A stretch of 64,000 bases of DNA from Streptococcus pyogenes (GCF_002055535.1 NZ_LN831034.1:1798001-1862000), one strand, 5' to 3'; counted from the first letter of the stretch, positions 1 through 10,318 are shown. Translations and numbers: made by a program. Notes: a model not told the origin generated them from the sequence alone.

Positions 1-105
1 AAACGCGACAGCTGAGAGGTTGATATACCAGCCTTTGCGACATCTTTTAATCGTAATCCCTTTGATTCTCTAAAGGTTTTTTAAAATCTCTCCAAAATGA
101 TTCAT
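1..105 (-). pseudogene. Rgg-family transcriptional regulator, N-terminus, frameshifted and cut by window edge
   Basis: The minus strand from an ATG at 105 reads MNHFGEILK, then breaks at a run of six A bases (about 77-82) and continues in another frame as FRESKGLRLKDVAKAG and ISTSQLSRF. This is the helix-turn-helix N-terminus of Rgg/MutR-type regulators, which sense short peptides in streptococci. One A fewer would restore one frame (reading K-T-F-R-E-S). A strong ribosome site, GGAGGT at 111-116, sits 5 bases before the ATG. The rest of the gene lies outside the window, so only the first 35 or so codons are seen. It may be a true pseudogene or a homopolymer sequencing error. Confidence 0.6.
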
Positions 106-120
106 CACAGACCTCCAACA

Positions 121-158
121 CCCATATATGGGAATAACTTTTCATTGACTCCATGATA
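121..158 (-). promoter_or_regulatory. Promoter and palindrome before the Rgg-like gene
   Basis: A minus-strand extended -10, TGC-TATCAT, lies at 153-158. Between it and the ribosome site is a perfect 12-base palindrome, CCCATATATGGG, at 121-132, which could be an operator. Both are pattern matches only. Confidence 0.35.
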
Positions 159-240
159 GCACATGACAAAGAAAAACAATGTATTTTCCAATACATTAAA
201 AGTCTGTAACCACAAAGATTGGCATTTTATATCACAACTA

Positions 241-292
241 AAAAAACAAAGATGGGATATCATGAGTCGAAATCCAATCTTTGTTCTTTTTT
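241..292 (-). terminator. groESL terminator, probably bidirectional
   Basis: The stem pairs ACAAAGAT (246-253) with ATCTTTGT (277-284), plus an inner GGA/TCC step. It is flanked by A6 on the left, which is the U-run for the minus strand, and by a T-run on the right. It follows the groEL stop on the minus strand. Confidence 0.7.
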
Positions 293-355
293 CATAGTAA
301 GAAGCAGACCTTTAGTCTCAACTTCTTTTTCATAATCCTTAATGCTATAGAGAGC

Positions 356-2002
<1,647 letters not shown>

Positions 2003-2022
2003 CTATTTAGAGATTTGTCGTT

Positions 2023-2313
2023 TTATTTTGTAACAATAGCAATGATGTCAGATTCACGGATGATAGAAACTTTCTCATCATCTACGGTTACTTCTAAATC
2101 ATGCCCATTTTCAACTAAAACCTCTTGACCCACTGAAACTGAAGGTAGCACGCTATCACCTGTAATAGTGCGAACACCCGTTTCACTGACAGCGAGGACT
2201 GTCGCTTTTCGTGTTGACTCTTTATGAGTGCCTGCAAGGACAAAACCACCGACTGTCTGCTCTTTTTCATCATCAAATCTTACGACCACACGGTCACCTA
2301 ATGGTTTTAACAT
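2023..2313 (-). CDS. groES: Co-chaperonin GroES (10 kDa)
   Basis: This is the heptameric lid of the GroEL folding chamber. At 96 residues it has the usual length. It starts [12 protein letters not shown] and contains the mobile-loop region and the conserved C-terminal pattern DIIAI. The start at 2313 is set by GGAGGA seven bases upstream and by family alignment; an upstream in-frame start would add 14 atypical residues encoded by the promoter-proximal leader. It is the first gene of groES-groEL on the minus strand. Confidence 0.97.
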
Positions 2314-2348
2314 GAAATTTTCCTCCAATAAAAGAATCTTTAGTAAAG

Positions 2349-2375
2349 TTAGCACTCATGTTCATCGAGTGCTAA
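2349..2375 (-). promoter_or_regulatory. CIRCE element, HrcA operator of groESL
   Basis: This is a perfect inverted repeat, TTAGCACTC-N9-GAGTGCTAA, whose arms extend to 13 bases (2345-2379). CIRCE is the operator of the HrcA heat-shock repressor. It lies just downstream of the groES -10 box and would be transcribed into the leader. Confidence 0.96.
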
Positions 2376-2376
2376 C

Positions 2377-2415
2377 TTTATATTCTATTTTATCACTTGG
2401 TCAAAAATAGTCAAG
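2377..2415 (-). promoter_or_regulatory. groESL promoter overlapped by a CtsR box
   Basis: On the minus strand -35 TTGACC (2399-2404), a 16-base spacer and -10 TATAAA (2377-2382) form the promoter. The plus strand over the -35 reads GGTCAAA-AAT-AGTCAAG (2399-2415). This matches the CtsR heptad repeat RGTCAAA-N3-RGTCAAA except for the last base. With CIRCE next to it, this gives dual HrcA and CtsR repression. Confidence 0.85.
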
Positions 2416-2454
2416 AAAAAAGAAGTTATTTTTGTAAGAATAACCTCTTTTTTT
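2416..2454 (-). terminator. Terminator between clpC and groES
   Basis: The stem pairs AAAGAAGTTATT with AATAACCTCTTT (one A/C mismatch) around an 8-base loop. T-runs lie on both sides, so it can work in both directions. It separates the ctsR-clpC transcript from the groES promoter. Confidence 0.75.
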
Positions 2455-2490
2455 GGTGACATCAAGGATGATCCACCTTTTATATGGAAA

Positions 2491-4935
2491 TTAAGCTATG
2501 TGAAACGTTAATTTGCCATGTGATAATCCAATTTTTAGCGTATGCCCACTTGTCAATTCTCGAGAAAGAATAAGCTCTGATAGCTTATCTTCTATCTCAG
2601 TTTGCAGCGTTCGACGTAATGGTCTTGCCCCCATATGCTCATCATAGCCGACCTCGGACAAATGTTTCAAGGCCAAAGGCTGAATTTTAAGGGTAATACC
2701 TTTTTCTGCCAATGTAGTAATCAGGGGCTGTACCATGATTTTAACCACATCGCGCATGTTATCTTGGGTCAGACTATGAAAGACCACTTTTTCATCAATA
2801 CGATTGATAAATTCTGGGCGGTAAGTTTTTCTTAATTCTTCTAAAATACGTTTCTCCATAGCTTGATGGTCTTGGTGAATGTCTTTGACCCCAAAACCGA
2901 CCGTTTTATCATCGCGCAGGGCTGTTGCGCCAAGATTGCTGGTCATGATAATAATAGTATTTGAAAAATCGACCTTACGCCCACGACTATCAGTCAATAT
3001 ACCATCATCTAATACTTGAAGGAGAACGTTAAAAATATCAGGATGTGCTTTTTCCACTTCATCAAAAAGCAAGACTGAATAAGGTTTATTTCTAACTTTC
3101 TGTGTCAGTTCACCTCCTTCATCATAGCCGACATAACCAGGAGGTGCTCCATTAAGCCTAGACGCTGCGAATTTTTCCATGTACTCAGACATATCAAAAC
3201 GAATAAGCGCTGCTTCATCATCAAAGAGAACTTCTGCAAGGGCCTTTGCTAGTTCTGTCTTACCTACTCCTGTTGGGCCAAGAAACATAAATGATCCAAT
3301 AGGACGTTTTCCTGTTCGAATACCTGACTGATTACGACGAATGGCTCTTGAAATAGCCGTAACAGCAGCATCCTGACCAATCACACGCTTATGCAGTTCT
3401 TTTTCTAAATTGAGGTATTTTTTACTATCAGCTTGCGTCAGTTTTTCAAGTGGAATTCCCGATAACTTACTCAAGGTTGCCAAAATATCATCTTCTGTCA
3501 CCGGTGTTGGTTTTCTCATCTGACCTTTTGCTTCTTTAGCTAAGAGGCGAGATACTTTTTTCATATCACCATTGATAAGAGCTTGGTCTATTGGTGTTAA
3601 AGTCTCAGGTGCTGATTTTTTCACCATGTTTTGCACAGCAGCACTAGCTTCATCTAGTAAATCGATAGCTGAATCAGGGAGATTTTTACTGGTTAAATAA
3701 CGGTGTGCCATTTTTACAGCTGTTTTAACTGCCTCATTTGATATCGAGACATTATGGTAGGTCTCATAAGATAATTTTAGGCCCATCAAAATCTGATAAG
3801 CATCTTCTGTATTAGGTTCTTCAATTAATATTTTAGCAAAACGACGCGAAAGAGCTGCATCTTTTTCAATATGTTTTTGGTATTCTTCTTGAGTTGTTGC
3901 TCCAACCATATGAAGAGTGCCGCGCGATAATGCTGGTTTTAAAATGTTAGCCGCATCAAGTGTACTGTCAATACCACTGCCAGAACCCATAATAGTATGT
4001 AGTTCATCAACAAAAAGAATAATCTGACCATCAGCTTCAATATCATCAATGATTTGATTCATGCGCTCTTCAAAATCCCCACGAAAACGGGTTCCTGCTA
4101 CCACACTCATCATGTCTAATTCTAGGACACGCATCTCCTTAAGTTCATAAGGAATAGCGCCATTTGCAATCCGTTGAGCAAGGCCATAAGCAAGCGCAGT
4201 TTTACCAACACCTGCATCACCTACCAAGACAGGATTGTTTTTCGTTTTACGACTTAGTACCTGAATCATACGAGATACTTCTTGGTCACGTCCAATCACC
4301 GATTCTAACAAACCTTGTCTTGCCATTTCAGTCAAATCTCTTGTGAAATCACTCAACTCACCAGCTGTACTTGGTGGCTTCATCATATCTGAAAAGGTCC
4401 CTTGTGTTTTCGTTTTTTTAGGCTTACGTAGTTCGTGAATAGCCTTGATCATTTCCTTACTGTAACCTGCATGACGTTCTATTGCTTTTCGCAAGTCAGC
4501 TAATCGCGGCTGCCCATTGCCGTTATCTTTTATCTGATAGCCAGCTATTTCTAACAAACGACTCGCCATAATATCTGGATTCAATAAAATAGCAAATAAG
4601 ACATGCTCAGAGCCGACTTCTTGATCCCTAGTGATTTGGCTAATAGCCTGCGCAAAAGCTAACAAGTTAGTCAAAGTTTTAGATTGAGGTCTGAAGTCTA
4701 CACGAGACAACTGTTCTTTAGGGGTTTTGCCCATGGCTAAAATAGCTGCAGCTTCATATTCTTCTATGGCGACTTGGGCATCATATTCACTTAAAATCAT
4801 ATTTGCTAAAGAATTATCTACAGCTACCATAGCTAACAAAACATGCCAAGTTTCCAGGCAATGGCTATCAAAGCGAGCAGCTTGGAACTGCGCCTGTCTA
4901 AAAATGTCTTGCATCTTCGTTGAATACATAATCAT
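2491..4935 (-). CDS. clpC: Clp protease ATPase subunit ClpC
   Basis: This is an AAA+ unfoldase that feeds substrates to the ClpP protease chamber. At 814 residues it is full length. It has paired Clp-N repeats (about 1-150), a first AAA+ module with Walker A GDAGVGKT at 239-246 and Walker B ILFVDELHT, and a short coiled M-region. The second module carries Walker A GPTGVGKT and the pore motif GYVGYDEGG. The ClpP-docking loop appears as VGF (in DDKTVGFGVKD), so partnership with ClpP is expected. Its ATG shares one base with the ctsR stop (TAATG), which suggests translational coupling. CtsR represses the operon. Confidence 0.97.
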   Translation of the reverse strand: MIMYSTKMQDIFRQAQFQAARFDSHCLETWHVLLAMVAVDNSLANMILSEYDAQVAIEEYEAAAILAMGKTPKEQLSRVDFRPQSKTLTNLLAFAQAISQITRDQEVGSEHVLFAILLNPDIMASRLLEIAGYQIKDNGNGQPRLADLRKAIERHAGYSKEMIKAIHELRKPKKTKTQGTFSDMMKPPSTAGELSDFTRDLTEMARQGLLESVIGRDQEVSRMIQVLSRKTKNNPVLVGDAGVGKTALAYGLAQRIANGAIPYELKEMRVLELDMMSVVAGTRFRGDFEERMNQIIDDIEADGQIILFVDELHTIMGSGSGIDSTLDAANILKPALSRGTLHMVGATTQEEYQKHIEKDAALSRRFAKILIEEPNTEDAYQILMGLKLSYETYHNVSISNEAVKTAVKMAHRYLTSKNLPDSAIDLLDEASAAVQNMVKKSAPETLTPIDQALINGDMKKVSRLLAKEAKGQMRKPTPVTEDDILATLSKLSGIPLEKLTQADSKKYLNLEKELHKRVIGQDAAVTAISRAIRRNQSGIRTGKRPIGSFMFLGPTGVGKTELAKALAEVLFDDEAALIRFDMSEYMEKFAASRLNGAPPGYVGYDEGGELTQKVRNKPYSVLLFDEVEKAHPDIFNVLLQVLDDGILTDSRGRKVDFSNTIIIMTSNLGATALRDDKTVGFGVKDIHQDHQAMEKRILEELRKTYRPEFINRIDEKVVFHSLTQDNMRDVVKIMVQPLITTLAEKGITLKIQPLALKHLSEVGYDEHMGARPLRRTLQTEIEDKLSELILSRELTSGHTLKIGLSHGKLTFHIA

Positions 4936-5396
4936 TAATTGCTTCCCTTTCTGTCAATTCGTTGCAATAAGCGATAGAGCATTCGTGCACGAATAGTTGA
5001 ACCATCAGTTCCTAAAACATCATCAGACGCCACAGCCAAAATGATATTTCCCTCACGCTCTGTCAATAAGTGTTCGTCAAAAAGCAATTGTATCGAGTCC
5101 GTGAAAACTTGCTCACTGATACAGTCTTCAATAGTTGCCATTAAATTGCCAATCAGATGGTGTTTGTCTGAAAAATGAACCTTGGCAATACGAATATAGC
5201 CTCCACCACCTCGTTTACTCTCTACTTCATAGCCTCGACTCTCCGTAAAACGGGTTTTAATGACATAGTTGATCTGACTTGGGACAACTTGAAACGAATC
5301 TGCTAGCATGGACCGCTTAATTTCTGCTATTCCTGACTTAGCTAATAATTCTTTAATATACTCTTCAATGCTGTCTGAAGTATTTTTGGTTGGCAT
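4935..5396 (-). CDS. ctsR: Class III heat-shock repressor CtsR
   Basis: This is a dimeric winged-helix repressor of clp and chaperone genes that loses DNA binding on heating. At 153 residues it has the family length. The helix-turn-helix lies around residues 25-50 (ADSFQVVPSQINYVIKTRF). The wing contains R62 and four glycines at 63-66 (KRGGGGYIRI), the loop known in the family as the heat sensor and DNA clamp. The downstream gene is clpC; no mcsA or mcsB lies between them, unlike in Bacillus. It is autoregulated through the CtsR box upstream. Confidence 0.97.
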   Translation of the reverse strand: MPTKNTSDSIEEYIKELLAKSGIAEIKRSMLADSFQVVPSQINYVIKTRFTESRGYEVESKRGGGGYIRIAKVHFSDKHHLIGNLMATIEDCISEQVFTDSIQLLFDEHLLTEREGNIILAVASDDVLGTDGSTIRARMLYRLLQRIDRKGSN

Positions 5397-5455
5397 GCTG
5401 TCACTCCTTTGCTTGCGGGCTACTCTAAAAACTTAGTAGCACCACGTCAATACAT

Positions 5456-5505
5456 TTTGACTAAAACTGACTATTATTATAACAAATACAAGACCTTAAA
5501 CGCAA
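5456..5505 (-). promoter_or_regulatory. ctsR-clpC promoter with CtsR box
   Basis: On the minus strand -35 TTGCGT (5500-5505), an 18-base spacer and -10 TATAAT (5476-5481) are followed at once by AGTCAGT-TTT-AGTCAAA (5456-5472). The latter is a CtsR operator with one degenerate heptad. Its place just past the -10 fits direct autorepression. Confidence 0.85.
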
Positions 5506-5535
5506 CTCTTAATCATTAAAGGTAACTGGTAGAAA

Positions 5536-5568
5536 TCAAAAAAGCAGTTGCTGTTTCCAACATCTGCT
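5536..5568 (-). terminator. Terminator of the cold-shock gene
   Basis: The minus-strand hairpin pairs AGCAG with CTGCT and GTTG with CAGC, closed by a GAAA tetraloop and followed by TTTTTT. It separates csp from ctsR. Confidence 0.7.
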
Positions 5569-5591
5569 TCTCTTTAGTTACTTTAACCAGA

Positions 5592-5795
5592 TTAGGCCAA
5601 TTTAGTGATATTGACTGCTTGAGGTCCACGTTGACCTTCTTCGACGTCAAATGCCACTTTTTGTCCTTCTTCTAACGTTTTAAAACCATTAGTTTGGATG
5701 GCTGAAAAATGTGCAAAGACATCTTGACCGTTTTCAGTTGAAATAAAACCAAAACCTTTTTCAGCATTAAACCATTTTACTGTACCTTGTGCCAT
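5592..5795 (-). CDS. csp: Cold-shock protein (CspA family)
   Basis: This is a small single-stranded nucleic-acid-binding OB-fold protein that acts as an RNA chaperone. It has 67 residues, with RNP1 KGFGFI near residue 15 and RNP2 VFAHF near residue 28. The second of two nearby ATGs is preferred: AAGGAAG lies 9 bases before it but only about 3 bases before the first, and the family begins MAQGTVKWF. It is monocistronic, with its own promoter and terminator. The leader of about 90-100 bases, rich in A and T, is typical of cold-inducible csp mRNAs. Confidence 0.95.
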   Translation of the reverse strand: MAQGTVKWFNAEKGFGFISTENGQDVFAHFSAIQTNGFKTLEEGQKVAFDVEEGQRGPQAVNITKLA

Positions 5796-5920
5796 ATACA
5801 TCCACTTCCTTTCTAAAAATCATTTGTAAAAATAGAGAGAAATAAAGATGTTGAAACACAAATACTAACTCAAAAACTAATTTACTCACTAAGAGTAACA
5901 CATTTTATAACACTTGTCAA
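5796..5920 (-). promoter_or_regulatory. csp promoter and long 5' leader
   Basis: Two overlapping solutions fit. One is TTGACA (5915-5920), a 17-base spacer and TACTCT (5892-5897); the other is an extended -10, TG-T-TATAAA (5904-5912). Either leaves a leader of about 90-105 bases before the ATG, as in cold-shock genes. Confidence 0.55.
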
Positions 5921-5939
5921 TAACATGCTTAAAAACATT

Positions 5940-6248
5940 AAGAATATAGTTGCATTGTAATGGGTGGTTACTTTATAAAGCTGACTATGGTAAGGTAAAC
6001 AAGTAGAGATTCAACTCTACTCGCTCTCACATCACCGTGTCTATCGTTAAGGTGCACGGCAGTTCAACTAACTTTTAACGCATATCGTTTAAGGGGGTAA
6101 GAACTCTGACCTTTATTTGCAATCGTTTACCAATTTTGGCCATAGTATTTTTCATACCTAATAATCAGGCTCTAAAAGACATCTTCGGGAAATTTGACCG
6201 ACTTTTGACCGACTTTATTTCTTTTTTTCTCTTTTTTTATCCTGCCGC
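5940..6248. other. Gene-poor stretch between csp and tRNA-Cys
   Basis: No convincing gene is seen. It holds two small hairpins (GTAGAG-N6-CTCTAC near 6003-6020 and CCGTG/CACGG near 6036-6060) and a tandem repeat at 6193-6214. The minus strand can be read as short broken peptides near the repeat, which could be the degraded tail of a phage-type integrase beside the tRNA, but this is weak. Confidence 0.3.
6193..6214. repeat. Perfect 11-base tandem duplication
   Basis: TTTGACCGACT occurs twice head to tail. On the minus strand this yields two GGTCAAA heptads, each a perfect CtsR half-site, but separated by 4 bases instead of the usual 3. No promoter is evident next to it. Confidence 0.85.
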
Positions 6249-6297
6249 AAAAAATAAAAACCTTGATTTAACAACGTTTTCACGAAGTTAATCAAGG
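6249..6297 (-). terminator. Terminator of tRNA-Cys
   Basis: The stem pairs CCTTGATT (6261-6268) with AATCAAGG (6290-6297), with further inner pairing, and is followed on the minus strand by a long U-rich run (6249-6260). Confidence 0.8.
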
Positions 6298-6314
6298 CTT
6301 GTTTTGTATATAAA

Positions 6315-6385
6315 AGGCGGTAGACGGATTTGAACCGACGATCAAGCTTTTGCAGAGCCGTGCCTTACCACTTGGCTATACCGCC
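6315..6385 (-). tRNA. tRNA-Cys (GCA)
   Basis: The minus strand folds as a cloverleaf: acceptor GGCGGTA pairing with TACCGCC, D arm GCCAAGTGGTAAGGC, anticodon loop CTGCAAA with anticodon GCA, and T arm with GGTTCGAATCC. The discriminator base is U, as expected for cysteine tRNAs. CCA is not encoded. Confidence 0.95.
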
Positions 6386-6556
6386 ACAACAAAGATTATT
6401 TTACCCTAATTCCACAAATCCGTCAAGCACTATTTGCACAAGACATATCCAATTAATATAACAGCCATTCCCTGATCTCATGCCAAAATAGGTTACAATA
6501 TTAGCGATTAGGTAACCATAATATTAAGTTGCCTTAACGGAATCAAAAAAGTTTTT

Positions 6557-6570
6557 TGTAAACGCTTTAA
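6557..6570 (+). promoter_or_regulatory. cre-like site (CcpA) upstream of ahpC
   Basis: TGTAAACGCTTTAA matches the catabolite-response consensus TGWAANCGNTNWCA except at the penultimate C. It lies about 160 bases upstream of the ahpC promoter, so its effect is uncertain. The rest of the 405-base gap between tRNA-Cys and ahpC is AT-rich and shows no gene. Confidence 0.4.
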
Positions 6571-6726
6571 TAACAATTATATTTTCTGTAGATTATAATT
6601 AAATTAACCTTTGATTTAACGGCATCTTCAGCTTATTTAGAATCATTTTAATTAATGTGATTTATTTCACAACTTAATTGTCAGAAAATAATCGCTGATT
6701 TCCCAGTAAAATCAAGGGTTTCTGAG

Positions 6727-6755
6727 TAGACATAATCTTGTTGTTCTTTTATAAT
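6727..6755 (+). promoter_or_regulatory. ahpCF promoter
   Basis: TAGACA, a 17-base spacer and a perfect -10 TATAAT (6750-6755) precede ahpC with a leader of about 30 bases. I see no clear PerR box. Confidence 0.75.
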
Positions 6756-6790
6756 ACAAGTATAAAACTATAAAAAAGGAGGACAACTAT

Positions 6791-7351
6791 ATGTCTCTAA
6801 TTGGAAAAGAAATTGCTGAATTTTCAGCTCAAGCTTATCACGATGGAAAATTCATCACTGTTACAAATGAAGACGTTAAAGGAAAATGGGCAGTTTTTTG
6901 TTTCTACCCAGCAGACTTTTCATTTGTTTGCCCAACTGAACTCGGTGACCTTCAAGAGCAATACGAAACACTGAAATCTCTTGGTGTAGAAGTTTATTCT
7001 GTCTCTACTGATACTCATTTTGTTCATAAAGCTTGGCATGATGATTCAGATGTGGTTGGCACTATCACATACCCTATGATTGGTGACCCTTCACACCTTA
7101 TTTCACAAGCCTTTGAAGTGCTTGGCGAAGACGGACTTGCTCAACGTGGAACATTTATCGTTGATCCAGATGGTATTATCCAAATGATGGAAATTAATGC
7201 TGATGGTATTGGACGTGACGCTAGCACCTTGATTGATAAAATTCACGCTGCCCAATACGTCCGTAAACATCCAGGTGAAGTTTGTCCAGCTAAATGGAAA
7301 GAAGGCGCTGAAACTTTGACACCAAGTCTTGATTTAGTTGGTAAAATTTAA
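6791..7351 (+). CDS. ahpC: Alkyl hydroperoxide reductase peroxiredoxin AhpC
   Basis: This is a typical 2-Cys peroxiredoxin that reduces H2O2, organic peroxides and peroxynitrite in the cytosol and is recycled by AhpF. It has 186 residues, the usual length. The peroxidatic Cys is C47 in FSFVCPTE, and the resolving Cys is C165 in GEVCPAKW near the C-terminus. AAGGAGG lies 8 bases before the ATG. It is followed after 20 bases by ahpF in one operon that ends at a strong terminator. Streptococci lack catalase, so this is a main peroxide defence. Confidence 0.98.
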   Translation: MSLIGKEIAEFSAQAYHDGKFITVTNEDVKGKWAVFCFYPADFSFVCPTELGDLQEQYETLKSLGVEVYSVSTDTHFVHKAWHDDSDVVGTITYPMIGDPSHLISQAFEVLGEDGLAQRGTFIVDPDGIIQMMEINADGIGRDASTLIDKIHAAQYVRKHPGEVCPAKWKEGAETLTPSLDLVGKI

Positions 7352-7371
7352 TAAATTTTAGGAGGAAAGCT

Positions 7372-8904
7372 ATGGCATTAAGTCCTGATATTAAAGAACA
7401 ACTTGCCCAATACCTCACCCTGTTAGAAGCTGATCTTGTTTTGCAAGTTTCCCTTGGTGACAATGAGCAGTCTCAAAAAGTCAAAGACTTTGTGGAAGAA
7501 ATAGCTGCTATGTCTGAGCGTATTTCTATTGAAAACATCACTTTAGACCGACAACCAAGCTTTAAGGTTGCGAAAAAAGGTCACGGTAGTGGGGTTGTCT
7601 TTGCTGGTCTTCCTTTAGGCCACGAATTGACGTCCTTTATTCTTGCTCTCTTGCAAGTATCTGGACGTGCTCCAAAAGTGGATCAAGATGTTATTGATCG
7701 CATCAAGGCCATTGACCGTCCGTTGCATTTTGAAACTTATGTCAGCTTAACCTGCCATAACTGCCCAGATGTTGTTCAAGCTTTAAACATTATGTCCGTC
7801 TTGAACGACAAGATTTCACACACTATGGTAGAAGGCGGCATGTTCCAAGATGAAGTGAAAGCAAAAGGCATTATGTCTGTCCCTACTGTCTTTTTAGACG
7901 GGGAAGAATTCACTTCTGGTCGCGCTACCATTGAGCAACTCTTAGAACAAATCGCTGGCCCACTTTCTGAGGAAGCCTTTGCTGATAAAGGCCTCTATGA
8001 TGTCCTTGTTATTGGTGGTGGCCCTGCGGGCAATAGCGCTGCTATCTATGCAGCTCGTAAAGGACTAAAAACAGGTTTACTTGCTGAAACCTTTGGTGGT
8101 CAGGTCATGGAAACGGTCGGCATCGAAAACATGATTGGTACCCTTTACACTGAAGGACCAAAATTAATGGCCGAAGTGGAGGCCCATACTAAGTCTTATG
8201 ATGTTGATATTATCAAAGCACAACTAGCTACTTCTATTGAGAAAAAAGAAAACATCGAGGTTACTCTAGCTAATGGTGCGGTTCTACAAGCCAAAACTGC
8301 TATCTTAGCTCTTGGGGCCAAATGGCGTAACATTAATGTTCCTGGTGAAGATGAATTCCGTAATAAAGGGGTGACTTACTGCCCTCACTGTGACGGTCCT
8401 CTCTTTGAAGGCAAAGATGTTGCTGTTATCGGTGGTGGGAACTCTGGATTAGAAGCGGCCCTTGACTTGGCTGGTCTTGCTAAACACGTTTACGTTTTAG
8501 AATTCTTGCCTGAACTTAAAGCTGACAAAGTGCTTCAAGACCGCGCAGCTAAGACTAACAATATGACCATCATCAAAAATGTTGCTACTAAGGACATTGT
8601 TGGAGAGGACCATGTTACAGGTCTTAACTACACTGAGCGTGATAGCGGTGAAGACAAACACCTTGACCTTGAAGGGGTCTTTGTTCAAATTGGTCTTGTT
8701 CCAAACACAGCTTGGCTCAAAGATAGTGGTGTCAACCTAACCGACCGCGGAGAAATCATTGTGGATAAACATGGGTCAACCAATATTCCTGGTATCTTTG
8801 CTGCTGGGGACTGTACTGATTCAGCTTATAAACAAATCATTATTTCCATGGGGTCTGGTGCTACTGCTGCCATCGGTGCCTTTGACTACTTGATTCGTCA
8901 ATAA
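7372..8904 (+). CDS. ahpF: Alkyl hydroperoxide reductase flavoprotein AhpF
   Basis: This NADH:peroxiredoxin oxidoreductase passes electrons from NADH through FAD and two disulfide centres to AhpC. It has 510 residues. The N-terminal double thioredoxin-fold domain carries C128 and C131 (SLTCHNCPD). The FAD-binding loop is GGGPAGNSAA near 215-224. The thioredoxin-reductase-type CPHC lies at 337-340, followed by the NAD loop GGGNSGLEAA near 354. A second FAD motif, GIFAAGDCTD, is near the C-terminus. All catalytic cysteines are present. It has an AGGAGG ribosome site and is co-transcribed with ahpC. Confidence 0.98.
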   Translation: MALSPDIKEQLAQYLTLLEADLVLQVSLGDNEQSQKVKDFVEEIAAMSERISIENITLDRQPSFKVAKKGHGSGVVFAGLPLGHELTSFILALLQVSGRAPKVDQDVIDRIKAIDRPLHFETYVSLTCHNCPDVVQALNIMSVLNDKISHTMVEGGMFQDEVKAKGIMSVPTVFLDGEEFTSGRATIEQLLEQIAGPLSEEAFADKGLYDVLVIGGGPAGNSAAIYAARKGLKTGLLAETFGGQVMETVGIENMIGTLYTEGPKLMAEVEAHTKSYDVDIIKAQLATSIEKKENIEVTLANGAVLQAKTAILALGAKWRNINVPGEDEFRNKGVTYCPHCDGPLFEGKDVAVIGGGNSGLEAALDLAGLAKHVYVLEFLPELKADKVLQDRAAKTNNMTIIKNVATKDIVGEDHVTGLNYTERDSGEDKHLDLEGVFVQIGLVPNTAWLKDSGVNLTDRGEIIVDKHGSTNIPGIFAAGDCTDSAYKQIIISMGSGATAAIGAFDYLIRQ

Positions 8905-8917
8905 AACAGCATATTTA

Positions 8918-8954
8918 AAAGAAGTTTTGAGCTAACGCTCAAAGCTTCTTTTTT
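8918..8954. terminator. Shared bidirectional terminator of ahpF and hutI
   Basis: A 15-pair stem (AAAGAAGTTTTGAGC with GCTCAAAGCTTCTTT, one G-U pair) and a TAAC loop has T-rich tails on both strands. It lies between the converging ahpF and hutI genes. Confidence 0.92.
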
Positions 8955-8961
8955 AAATTTT

Positions 8962-10227
8962 TTAAAGAATACGACCTCGGTCAACTGTGAGTTGTCCTTT
9001 TTTATAGACTTGGTGAATCAAGTTGGTGGCAAAGAAATAAAATGGGTAATCAATATTTGGGGCATCAAAAATGGCAATATCTGCTTCTTTACCAACTGTC
9101 AAACTACCAACTCTCTCCTGACGATTGACAGAGTAGGCCGCGTTAATGGTAACAGCATTTAAGACTTCAATCGGTGTTAAACGTAACATAAAACAACCTA
9201 ATTGCATCACAAACTGCATGTTAGCAGTCGGGCAACTGCCTGGATTACTATCTGTTGAGAGGGTGATGGCCATGCCAGCATCGATCATTTTGCGAGCAGG
9301 GGCATAAGTGTCTTCCATCAAACTAAAGGTGGTGGCTGGAAGCAAATTACCAATAACACCAGCACCAATCAACTTAGCGATACCATCATCTGTTATCATC
9401 ATCAAATGCTCTGCACTAACTGCGCTGAGCTCTGCTGCGACATCAACTCCGCCTATAGACGCAATTTCATCTGCGTGAATACGAAGCTTGAAGCCCATTT
9501 CTTTGGCTTTGCTTAACAGATAGCGAGACTCATCAGCTGTAAAAACATTTTTTTCACAGAAAATATCACAAAATTCTGCCAGATTTTCCTCTTTAACAAC
9601 AGGAAGCATATCCTTGATAATCACATCGAGATAAGCCTTAGGATTCCCTTTGTATTCTTCAGGAATCGCATGGGCTGCCATAAACGTAGACACCAAATCA
9701 ATGGGATGGTCTTTTTCTAAAGCAGCAACAACATCCAGTTGGCGTTTTTCTGTTTCCCAATCAAGGCCGTAGCCACTTTTCGCTTCGACAGTAGTCACTC
9801 CATGAAGCAACATGTAGTCTAGCAATCTCTTGGATTTTTGATAAAGGTTGTCAAAGCTGGCTGACCGAGTGGCCCTCACCGTGCTTAAAATACCACCACC
9901 TTGAGCTAAAATATCCAAGTAAGACACCCCTGCTAATTTCTTGGCAAATTCATGTTCACGACTGCCACCATAGACCAAATGGGTATGACAGTCAATAATA
10001 CCAGGCGTTGCAATTTTACCTTTATAAGAACGCATAATAGTCTGTGTACCGACAAGCTCAGCATCTGGTTCACCAGAACCAAGAGCCACAATGAGGCCGT
10101 CTTTGATGGCTATATAGCCATCTTCAACGATAGTGGCTTTTTTCATTTCTTGACCAGTTAAAGGATGACCTGGATCATTTAGACAAAATAGTTGATTAAA
10201 ATGTGTTAATAAGACATCAGCAACCAT
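8962..10227 (-). CDS. hutI: Imidazolonepropionase HutI
   Basis: HutI hydrolyses imidazolone propionate to N-formimino-L-glutamate, the third step of histidine breakdown. It is an amidohydrolase of 421 residues. The metal-binding HxH lies in [10 protein letters not shown] near residue 78, with further ligands in [10 protein letters not shown] and [10 protein letters not shown]. The ATG at 10227 is chosen because AAGGAGG lies 5 bases upstream; a start seven codons earlier would begin before that ribosome site. It is transcribed away from the other hut genes and shares a 290-base control region with hutU. Confidence 0.96.
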   Translation of the reverse strand: MVADVLLTHFNQLFCLNDPGHPLTGQEMKKATIVEDGYIAIKDGLIVALGSGEPDAELVGTQTIMRSYKGKIATPGIIDCHTHLVYGGSREHEFAKKLAGVSYLDILAQGGGILSTVRATRSASFDNLYQKSKRLLDYMLLHGVTTVEAKSGYGLDWETEKRQLDVVAALEKDHPIDLVSTFMAAHAIPEEYKGNPKAYLDVIIKDMLPVVKEENLAEFCDIFCEKNVFTADESRYLLSKAKEMGFKLRIHADEIASIGGVDVAAELSAVSAEHLMMITDDGIAKLIGAGVIGNLLPATTFSLMEDTYAPARKMIDAGMAITLSTDSNPGSCPTANMQFVMQLGCFMLRLTPIEVLNAVTINAAYSVNRQERVGSLTVGKEADIAIFDAPNIDYPFYFFATNLIHQVYKKGQLTVDRGRIL

Positions 10228-10299
10228 AAAAACCTCCTTTTTTAACATCGTTTGTCAACTGATTAATAGCCATTACTAGTCCCCCCTCACCCACTCAAT

Positions 10300-10318
10300 A
10301 GTTGCGATCTTTGCAACT
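10300..10318. promoter_or_regulatory. Inverted repeat in the hutI-hutU divergent region
   Basis: AGTTGC-N7-GCAACT is a 19-base dyad about 75 bases upstream of hutI. It is a candidate operator for a hut regulator; no known consensus was matched. Confidence 0.35.

Noticed and set aside
6744..6766. PerR box over the ahpC -10
   Set aside because: TTATAAT and AGTATAA are 3 bases apart rather than 1, so the pattern does not fit the PerR consensus.
8760..8768. Single DnaA box TGTGGATAA inside ahpF
   Set aside because: It is isolated and in coding sequence; one such match is expected by chance in a window this size.
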